Below, piece after piece: positions 7,535 through 13,688 of a stretch of DNA of 21,281 nucleotides; within the stretch, counting starts at the first letter, position 1; every line of letters begins with the position of its first letter. The notes under the pieces were generated by a model, which searched no databases, was not told where the DNA came from, and saw nothing but the letters and a program-made list of their open reading frames with translations. The translations under genes were made by a program, and so were the position numbers. The stretch is taken from NCBI GenBank assembly GCA_031549325.1, contig JAVBQA010000025.1:1-21281 (forward strand), read 5' to 3'. The stretch is from JAJDGF01 sp031549325 (lineage in GTDB: Bacteria > Bacillota > Clostridia > Christensenellales > Aristaeellaceae).

Positions 7535-9457
7535 CTACAGTTCCGCCACCGCCTCTGCGGCCTCCTCCCAGTCCTCATACAGCTTCCCCAGCAGCGCGGC
7601 CAGCTCCTTGTGCTCAAACGCCACATCCGAAGCGTACGCCCGGTCCTGATACAAATCCGGGTCGCTCATCGCGATCTCGAGCTCGGTCATCCGGGCTTCC
7701 ACGCCGGCGATGCGCTCCTCGATCTGCTTCACCTGCTGCTTCAGCGCCTTCTCGCCCTCCTTCAGCAGGCGCTCCCGGCGCGTTTGCTTCTCGATCTCGG
7801 TCCTGGTCATGCCGCCAAACGGGTCGGGGACCTCGGGTGCATTCAGCCTGCGCTTCTTCTCGACGTAGTCGTCGTAGTTTCCGATGTACTCGGTCGCGCC
7901 CTCGGGGGTCAGCTCGATCACCTTGTTGCAGGTGCGGTTGATAAAGTAGCGATCGTGGGAGATGGTCAGGATGGTGCCCTGAAAATCGGCCAGCGCGTGC
8001 TCCAGCACCTCCCGGCTGTCCATGTCCAGGTGGTTGGTGGGCTCGTCCAGCAGCAGCAAATTGTCCTGTTTCAGCATCAGCTTGCTGAGGGACACGCGCC
8101 CCTTCTCGCCGCCGGACAGCGTCGCGATCTTCTGAAACACGTCGTCTCCGGTCAGCAGGAACAGCGCCAGCGTGCTTCTCACTTCGTCGGGCAACATGCG
8201 CGGAAACTCGTCCCACACCTCATCCATAACGGTCTTCGCGTCGTGCAGCCCCTGCTGGTGCTGGTCGTAGTACCCAAGGTCCACGTTGCTGCCGAACGCC
8301 ACCCGCCCCGAATCCGGCCGCAGCCGCCCGGTGATGATGTTGAACAGCGTGGTCTTGCCGACGCCGTTGGGGCCAATCAGCGCCACCCGGTCGCCCGCGC
8401 GCAGGTGCAGCGAGAAATCGTTCAGAATGGGCCGCCCGTCGAACGCCTTTCTGATGCGCTCCACCATCAGCACGTCCTCGCCGGTGCGCCGCTTTGCATG
8501 GAACCGGAAGCGCACCTGCGCCTCGTCCTGCGGGCGCCCGACGCGCTCCATCTTGGCCAGCACCTTTTCGCGGCTGCGGGCCTTGACGTGGGACGCCTCG
8601 GTGTTGTACATCTTGTAGCGGTCGATGATGGCCTGCTGGCGCGCGATCTCCTTCTGCTGAAGCTGATACTCCTTCAGCTGGCGCAGAAGCTCCGCTTCGC
8701 GCTTGACCATGAACTGGTCGTAGTTCCCCTCATACTGCACCAGGCGCTTCATGCTCAGCTCGGCCACGCAGTCGCACACCGCGTTCAGAAAATAGCGGTC
8801 GTGGGAGATGACCAAAACGGTGCCCTTGTATTTCTTGAGCGTGTCCTCCAGCCAAGCCGTGGCCTGAAGATCCAGGTGGTTGGTGGGTTCGTCCAGCATC
8901 AGCAGGTCGGGCTGGATCAGCAGCAGCCGCGCCAGGCACAGCCGCGTCTTTTCGCCTCCGGACAGCTGGCTGGCCAGCGCCTGCTCGCGCCCCTTGGCGA
9001 ACCCCAACCCGGCCAGCACGCCCTGGATGCGGCTGGGCCACGCATAGCCGCCCGCCTGCTCGAACCGGTCGGTCAGCCTGCCGTATTCGCCCGACAGCTT
9101 CGCCAGCTGCGCCTCGTCCTCGTGGCGCTCGGCCATCAGCTGCTCCAGCTCCCGAAGGCGCGCCTCCATCTGCTTCAGCGGCTCGAACACCTGCTCCAGC
9201 TCCTGCTGCAGCGTGCGGTCGGACTGGATGTCGGCGTGCTGGGTCAGCACCCCCAGCGTCGCGCCGCGCATCAGCGCAACGCTGCCCGAATCAGGCTGCG
9301 TCTCCCCCGCGATGATCTTGAACAGCGTGGATTTTCCGCTGCCGTTCACGCCGATGAGGCCCATGCGCGCGCCCTGCATCAGCGTCAGCGATACGTCGTC
9401 GAGCACCTGATTCATGACGAAAGATTTTGAAATGTTCTGTAAGGATAGCAAAACCAT
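7535..9457 (-). CDS. ABC-F family ATPase (YdiF/YheS-like), ribosome-associated
   Basis: Soluble tandem ATPase with no membrane segments. ABC-F proteins bind the ribosomal E site and rescue or tune stalled translation; some members give resistance to ribosome-targeting antibiotics. The 640-residue product has Walker A GVNGSGKST (36-44), an arm-like helical insertion (about 86-135), signature LSGGEKTR (165-172), Walker B LLMLDEP (185-191), a charged interdomain linker (about 245-325), second Walker A GPNGVGKTT (362-370), signature LSGGEKGR (447-454), Walker B LLLLDEP, and a C-terminal coiled coil rich in Glu/Lys/Arg (about 550-640). Length matches YdiF/YheS. The ATG at 9457 has only a weak ribosome site (GGTGAA). 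The leader is about 30 bases, too short for the peptide attenuator common before resistance-type members, so a housekeeping role is favoured. Confidence 0.93.
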   Translation of the reverse strand: MVLLSLQNISKSFVMNQVLDDVSLTLMQGARMGLIGVNGSGKSTLFKIIAGETQPDSGSVALMRGATLGVLTQHADIQSDRTLQQELEQVFEPLKQMEARLRELEQLMAERHEDEAQLAKLSGEYGRLTDRFEQAGGYAWPSRIQGVLAGLGFAKGREQALASQLSGGEKTRLCLARLLLIQPDLLMLDEPTNHLDLQATAWLEDTLKKYKGTVLVISHDRYFLNAVCDCVAELSMKRLVQYEGNYDQFMVKREAELLRQLKEYQLQQKEIARQQAIIDRYKMYNTEASHVKARSREKVLAKMERVGRPQDEAQVRFRFHAKRRTGEDVLMVERIRKAFDGRPILNDFSLHLRAGDRVALIGPNGVGKTTLFNIITGRLRPDSGRVAFGSNVDLGYYDQHQQGLHDAKTVMDEVWDEFPRMLPDEVRSTLALFLLTGDDVFQKIATLSGGEKGRVSLSKLMLKQDNLLLLDEPTNHLDMDSREVLEHALADFQGTILTISHDRYFINRTCNKVIELTPEGATEYIGNYDDYVEKKRRLNAPEVPDPFGGMTRTEIEKQTRRERLLKEGEKALKQQVKQIEERIAGVEARMTELEIAMSDPDLYQDRAYASDVAFEHKELAALLGKLYEDWEEAAEAVAEL

Positions 9458-9493
9458 AGCTCGTGTTCACCATTCTTTGAGATTCTACCGAAC

Positions 9494-9522
9494 ATTATAT
9501 CAAAAAACCGGGCGCTTGACTA
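9494..9522 (-). promoter_or_regulatory. Promoter of the ABC-F gene
   Basis: The minus-strand -10 TATAAT (9494-9499) is perfect. The -35 at 17-bp spacing, TAGTCA (9517-9522), is poor and lies on the same bases as the -35 of the divergent dehydrogenase promoter. Confidence 0.55.
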
Positions 9523-9545
9523 GCCGCCCGGGGGAATGCTATGAT
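9516..9545 (+). promoter_or_regulatory. Promoter of the SDR gene
   Basis: -35 TTGACT (9516-9521), 18-bp spacer, -10 TATGAT (9540-9545), with the ribosome site 13 bases further on, giving a leader of only about 20 bases. Confidence 0.7.
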
Positions 9546-9572
9546 GCAGAAGCAAACGGAGGTGTCACCCCC

Positions 9573-10277
9573 ATGAAGACCGCCCTGATCACCGGTGGCT
9601 CGCGCGGCATCGGGGCCGCGTGCGTGCGGCAGTTCGCGCGGGAAGGTTACCGGGTGTTTTTCCTGTATGAAAAGTCGGACGGGGCCGCGAAGGCGCTCGA
9701 AACCGAAACCGCCGCCACCGCCATCCGGGCCGATGTGGCCGAGCGCGCGCAGGTGTTCGCGGCTTTTGCCCAGGCGGGGCCCATCGACGCGCTGGTTTGT
9801 TGCGCCGGCATCGCGCAGCTCAAGCTGTTCCAGGACATCACGGAGGAGGAATGGCGGCGCATGATCGACGTGAACCTGTCCGGCGCATTTTTCGCCGCCC
9901 AGGCCGCGCTGCCCTCCATGATCTCGCGCAAAGCGGGTTCCATCGTGTTTCTGTCCTCCATCTGGGGACTCACCGGCGCGTCGTGCGAGACCCACTACTC
10001 GGCCAGCAAGGCCGGGCTGATCGGGCTCGCGAGGGCGCTAGCCAAGGAGGTTGGCCCCTCGGGCGTGCGGGTGAACTGCGTCGCGCCCGGGGCGATTGAC
10101 ACCGACATGAACAGGGGGCTGTCTTCGGAAGATGTGCAAACGCTGGTCGACGAGACCCCGCTCGGGCGGCTGGGCACGCCGGACGACGCGGCTCAGGCCG
10201 CGCTGTTTCTGGCGTCAGATGCCGCATCGTTCATCACCGGTCAGGTGCTCAGCCCCAACGGCGGGTATGTGATTTAG
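9573..10277 (+). CDS. Short-chain dehydrogenase/reductase, FabG-like
   Basis: Classical SDR oxidoreductase of 234 residues using NAD(P)H. The N-terminal Rossmann motif is TGGSRGIG (7-14), and catalytic residues are Ser129, Tyr142 and Lys146 (YSASK), with Asn101 in DVNLSGAFF as the fourth. It ends SPNGGYVI, like the 'VDGG' end of FabG-like enzymes. It could be 3-oxoacyl-ACP reductase or another keto-reductase: it stands alone rather than in a fatty acid operon, so the substrate is open. The usual NNAG motif after beta-strand 4 reads CCAG (77-80). The start is the ATG at 9573 with GGAGGTG eight bases upstream; the open frame to 9414 would precede the promoter. It is divergent from the ABC-F gene. 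Confidence 0.9.
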   Translation: MKTALITGGSRGIGAACVRQFAREGYRVFFLYEKSDGAAKALETETAATAIRADVAERAQVFAAFAQAGPIDALVCCAGIAQLKLFQDITEEEWRRMIDVNLSGAFFAAQAALPSMISRKAGSIVFLSSIWGLTGASCETHYSASKAGLIGLARALAKEVGPSGVRVNCVAPGAIDTDMNRGLSSEDVQTLVDETPLGRLGTPDDAAQAALFLASDAASFITGQVLSPNGGYVI

Positions 10278-10294
10278 CGCCCTCATCAAATCCA

Positions 10295-10322
10295 AAGCGG
10301 GCGGCCCATAAGCCGCCCGCTT
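10295..10322. terminator. Terminator between convergent SDR and sugar permease genes
   Basis: An 11-bp perfect stem AAGCGGGCGGC / GCCGCCCGCTT has a 6-nt loop, placed 18 bases after the SDR stop and 20 bases after the permease stop from the other side. T-tracts are short on both strands, so it probably serves both directions with moderate strength. Confidence 0.7.
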
Positions 10323-10341
10323 CGCGCATGTCCGGGACAAA

Positions 10342-11244
10342 TCACTTGATCGAGCCTTCCACCATGCCCTTGATGATGTACTTCTGCGCGAAGATGAACA
10401 GGATGATCACCGGCAACATCGCCAGCATGGCCGAGGTCAGGATCAGATCCCATTGCTTCAGGTAGCTGCCCGCAAAGGCGATCACCGCCAGCGGGATGGT
10501 CTGCACCTGGCCCTTGGAGCTGAGCACCAGCAGCGGCAGCAGGAAGTCATTCCAGATCCAGATGCCGTTGAGGATCAGCACGGTGATGATCACCGGCTGC
10601 AGCAGCGGCAGCACGATCCGGAAAAACGTGGCGGCTTTGGAGCAGCCGTCGATGGTGGAGGCCTCCTCCAGCTCCAGCGGGATGCCCTTGATGAAGCCGT
10701 GCAGGATGAACACGGTCATGCTGCAGCCAAACCCCAGGTAAGCGAACAGAATGCCCTGGTAGCGGCCCATCAACGGAATGTGGATGAAGTCTCCAAACTG
10801 CTTGAGCCAGCGCACCAGCGGAAACATGACCACCTGAAACGGCACCACCATGGCGGCCACGAACATCATGAACAGAACCGTAGACCACCATTTTTTGTTC
10901 CGCACCAGCACCCAGGCGCACATGGAACTGAACAGCGTGATGATGATCAGCGAACCCGCGGTGATCAGAAACGAGTCGATGAACGCGCCGACGTAGTCGG
11001 TGGACGGGTTCTCAAAGATGGTCCGGATGTTTTGCAGCATCTGGCCCCAGCTTTCCGGCGGCGCGACCGGGCTGATGATGATCTCTTTGGCGGTTTTGGC
11101 GGCATTGATCACCACGATGCCAAACGGCACCATGAACAGCAAAAACATCGCCACGGCCAGCGCCTCCAACGAAAACAGGCCGAGCTTGCGGCTGCCGACA
11201 TGGCGAAGGCCCGCCGCCTTCACGGGCGCGCGCGTGGTCGTCAC
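10342..11244 (-). CDS. Carbohydrate ABC transporter permease (MalG-type, CUT1)
   Basis: Second permease of a CUT1 sugar importer, 300 residues with six predicted membrane segments and an N-terminal cytoplasmic tail. The ATPase-docking EAA loop reads EEASTIDGCSKAATF followed by IVLPLLQP, and the C-terminus ends FAQKYIIKGMVEGSIK, a typical MalG/AraQ-type ending ('GLTAGAVKG'-like). It starts at GTG 11244, overlapping the stop of the first permease (GTGA), with GGGAGGTG seven bases upstream. It is the last gene of the operon. No ATPase gene accompanies it, so it probably shares an MsmK/UgpC-type ATPase encoded elsewhere. Confidence 0.92.
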   Translation of the reverse strand: MTTTRAPVKAAGLRHVGSRKLGLFSLEALAVAMFLLFMVPFGIVVINAAKTAKEIIISPVAPPESWGQMLQNIRTIFENPSTDYVGAFIDSFLITAGSLIIITLFSSMCAWVLVRNKKWWSTVLFMMFVAAMVVPFQVVMFPLVRWLKQFGDFIHIPLMGRYQGILFAYLGFGCSMTVFILHGFIKGIPLELEEASTIDGCSKAATFFRIVLPLLQPVIITVLILNGIWIWNDFLLPLLVLSSKGQVQTIPLAVIAFAGSYLKQWDLILTSAMLAMLPVIILFIFAQKYIIKGMVEGSIK

Positions 11245-12125
11245 AGTTCCACCTCCCTGCGCTTGCTCACGTACACCTGGATCAGCGACACGATCACCAG
11301 CACCAGAAAGAACACGACCGCCTTGGCCTGGCCCTCTGCCAGTTTGTTGGCGTTCATGGCGGTGTCGTAAATGTTCATGGCCAGCAGCTGGCTGGCGCGC
11401 ACCGGCTTGCCCAGAAACCGCGTGCCCGGGCCGCCGTTGGTCAGGGTCAGGTTCATGTCAAACTGCTTGAATGAATTGGTGAGCGTCAGAAACAGCGAGA
11501 TGGTGAAGGAGTTGGCCACCATCGGGATCAGGATCTTGCGCAGCCGCATGAAGTAGCTCGCGCCGTCCACGGCAGCCGCCTCCAGCAGCGACTGGGACAC
11601 GCCCTGGATCGCGGCCACGTAGATCATCAGGATGTAGCCCGCGTACTGCCAGGTGTTCACGATCGACATCGCCCAGATCACCGTGCCCGCCCCGGCGATC
11701 AGCGATTTGGGGAAAACCGCGGGCGTGAGCACGTTGTTGAACAGGAACTGCCAGATGTACCCCAGCACGATGCCGCCGATCAGGTTGGGCACGAAGAACC
11801 CGGCGCGGTACAGGTTTCGAAGCTTCACCTGGCTGGTGGCCAGCAGCGACAGCGCGAAGCTGACCACGTTCACCAGCACCACGTTGATGACGGTGTATTG
11901 AAGCGTGACCAGGAACGAGTGGCCAAAGTCCACCGAGCGAAACATGCCTTTGAAGTTCTCCAGCCCGATGAAGTTCACCTCGCTGCTCACGCCGTTCCAG
12001 TCGGTCAAGGAATAGTAGATCCCCAGGAAGAACGGGATGATGATGACCATCGCGAACGCGAACACGCACGGGAACAGGAACAGCGCGTTGGTCAGCCCGT
12101 TGCGAAACCGGATGGTCCTGTTCAC
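11241..12125 (-). CDS. Carbohydrate ABC transporter permease (MalF-type, CUT1)
   Basis: First permease of the sugar importer, 294 residues, forming a heterodimer with the MalG-type partner. It has six membrane segments. Family marks are IYYSLTDWNG near the first segment, the EAA loop LLEAAAVDGASYFMR followed by ILIPMV, and TLTNGGP in the fifth loop region. The start is taken as GTG 12125 because GGAGGT lies seven bases upstream; an in-frame GTG at 12134 overlaps that ribosome site. A 12-bp perfect hairpin separates it from the binding-protein gene. Confidence 0.92.
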   Translation of the reverse strand: MNRTIRFRNGLTNALFLFPCVFAFAMVIIIPFFLGIYYSLTDWNGVSSEVNFIGLENFKGMFRSVDFGHSFLVTLQYTVINVVLVNVVSFALSLLATSQVKLRNLYRAGFFVPNLIGGIVLGYIWQFLFNNVLTPAVFPKSLIAGAGTVIWAMSIVNTWQYAGYILMIYVAAIQGVSQSLLEAAAVDGASYFMRLRKILIPMVANSFTISLFLTLTNSFKQFDMNLTLTNGGPGTRFLGKPVRASQLLAMNIYDTAMNANKLAEGQAKAVVFFLVLVIVSLIQVYVSKRREVEL

Positions 12126-12150
12126 GCAAAACACCTCCGATTGTTGATAT

Positions 12151-12177
12151 GGGGAACCGCGGCAGCCGCGGTTCCCC
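12151..12177 (-). other. Intercistronic hairpin after sugar binding-protein gene
   Basis: Perfect 12-bp stem GGGGAACCGCGG / CCGCGGTTCCCC with a 3-nt loop, between the binding-protein stop and the MalF-type gene. No T-tract follows on the minus strand. The position matches the stabilising intercistronic elements known between malE and malF in enterobacteria. Confidence 0.8.
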
Positions 12178-12206
12178 TCTGTGGTATACGATTTGGCAAC
12201 CGCGCG

Positions 12207-13460
12207 CTACCCGGCCATGGTGGCCACGGCTGCGGTGATGTCCGCGATGAACGCGTCAATCTGGGTGGTGTCCTGGGCGAACAGGTCGTAGGCGGGCGCC
12301 AGCTTGTCCAGCGTGAAGCCGTCCGGCATCTGGCCGAAGCGCACCGCGTAGTTGCCGCCCTTTGCCTGCGCGGCCACCAGCGCCTTGCTGAAGTCGCCCG
12401 CGGGCTGCAGCGCGATCGACTTGAACGCCGGCACCATGCCCGCCTGGTTGACCATGTAGTCCGCGCCCTCGGGCGTGCTGGCCATGAAGGCCAGCATATC
12501 CTTGGCGGCCTGCACGTTCTTGCTGTTTTTGTTCACACAGTAGAAGCTGGGCGGGAACAGGAACAGCCCGGTATACTCCTGCTCGTCGTCCATGCAGTGG
12601 GGCACATAGCCCATCGGGAAGGTAACGCCCATCTGCTTCATGTTGGGATCGATCCAGTTGCCCTGGTGGATGAACGCGGTCTTGCCCTGCGCGAAAGAGG
12701 AGACCTGCGCGTCGTAGTTGCCGTTGGTCAGGATCTCCTGGTCGGCAAAGTCGTACAGCAGCTTGACGTAGTTGGCGTAGCGCGCCAGCCTCGCCTCGTC
12801 CACCTTGCCCTGCTTGAACAGCTTGATGATCGAGTCGTCGCCCGCGTCCAGCCCTCCGCCCAGGTACGCACAGAAGTTGTGCTGCCCGACCCACCACAGC
12901 CCGCCCGACACGCTGGCGCCCATGGCAACCACCGCGTCCAGGCCCAGCTCGGCCTTCATCGAATCGAGCTTCTCAAACGCTTCCTTCATCTTCGAGTACG
13001 TGGTGATGGTGGCCGGGTCGATGCCCGCCTTGTCCAGAATGTCCTTGTTGTACCCCAGGCCAAACCCCTCCACGGCCACCGGGAAGCCCACCACCTTGCC
13101 ATCGTCCCCGATATAGCTCAGGTCGGTGTCCGCAACCCAGGGCTCGCCCGACAGATCCTCGCAGTAGTCCTTCCAGATCTGGTAGCCGCCGTCCCCCTCG
13201 ATCACGAAGATGTCGGGCATCTGGTCGGCCTGCACCTTGGCCTTGAGCTGGCCGGCATAGTCCGCGCCGCCGCCGTAGGTTTCGATCGTCAGCGCGACGC
13301 CCGTCTTCTCAGCATAGGTCTTGGCGAAACCCTGCAGCGCGGGCTCGATCTCCACTTTATTGCTCATCAACAGCAGACTTACCCCCTCCGCACCCACAGG
13401 CACGGCGAGAAAGGCGGCCAGCAACACGAGCGCAAGGAACATGCATAAAGAACGACGCAT
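12207..13460 (-). CDS. Carbohydrate ABC transporter substrate-binding protein (CUT1)
   Basis: Exported sugar-binding protein of the MalE/UgpB (type 1 solute-binding) group, 417 residues. The signal peptide is MRRSLCMFLALVLLAAFLAV, likely cut after PVGA; the Cys at position 6 is not in a lipobox. Sugar-binding style aromatic motifs are visible: GGLWWVGQHNF, HQGNWIDPNM and LFLFPPSFYCVN, with FPVAVEGFGLGYNKD matching the 'GVPY...LWYNK' motif of the family. The exact sugar cannot be told. The ATG at 13460 sits behind AAGGAGGG. It is first in the operon, driven by a fully consensus promoter. Confidence 0.93.
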   Translation of the reverse strand: MRRSLCMFLALVLLAAFLAVPVGAEGVSLLLMSNKVEIEPALQGFAKTYAEKTGVALTIETYGGGADYAGQLKAKVQADQMPDIFVIEGDGGYQIWKDYCEDLSGEPWVADTDLSYIGDDGKVVGFPVAVEGFGLGYNKDILDKAGIDPATITTYSKMKEAFEKLDSMKAELGLDAVVAMGASVSGGLWWVGQHNFCAYLGGGLDAGDDSIIKLFKQGKVDEARLARYANYVKLLYDFADQEILTNGNYDAQVSSFAQGKTAFIHQGNWIDPNMKQMGVTFPMGYVPHCMDDEQEYTGLFLFPPSFYCVNKNSKNVQAAKDMLAFMASTPEGADYMVNQAGMVPAFKSIALQPAGDFSKALVAAQAKGGNYAVRFGQMPDGFTLDKLAPAYDLFAQDTTQIDAFIADITAAVATMAG

Positions 13461-13491
13461 TTGAAACCCTCCTTAACATTTTTCTACGAAA

Positions 13492-13520
13492 ATTATATAC
13501 AATTCTTCTCAATTTGTCAA
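13492..13520 (-). promoter_or_regulatory. Fully consensus promoter of the sugar importer operon
   Basis: On the minus strand, TTGACA (13515-13520), 17-bp spacer, TATAAT (13492-13497): both hexamers are perfect. No clear catabolite operator overlaps it; the GGTACACATGTTGACA stretch just upstream is the only half-palindromic sequence. Confidence 0.85.
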
Positions 13521-13590
13521 CATGTGTACCGCCATTCACCACAGCTTGTTGCTTTCTTTTGTATGCACACGGGATCGGCACACGAAAAAA

Positions 13591-13606
13591 CCGCCCGCAG
13601 GGGCGG
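13591..13606 (-). terminator. Second (distal) terminator of the Big2 protein gene
   Basis: A 6-bp GC stem CCGCCC / GGGCGG with a 4-nt loop is followed by six T on the minus strand. It lies 30 bases beyond the first terminator, giving a tandem arrangement ahead of the strong sugar operon promoter. Confidence 0.65.
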
Positions 13607-13635
13607 CCCCGGCGGCGAACCAAATGCACAAAAAA

Positions 13636-13658
13636 ATCTACCGGAACAACCGGTAGAT
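13636..13658 (-). terminator. First terminator of the Big2 protein gene
   Basis: A 9-bp perfect stem ATCTACCGG / CCGGTAGAT with a 5-nt loop is followed immediately by a T-run on the minus strand, a textbook intrinsic terminator 30 bases after the stop. Confidence 0.9.
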
Positions 13659-13688
13659 CCCCTATCCGAATGGAAAAGACAGCCTTTG

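Noticed and set aside
9458..9493. Antibiotic-type attenuator leader before the ABC-F gene
   Set aside because: The leader is only about 30 bases, with no room for a leader peptide and alternative hairpins.
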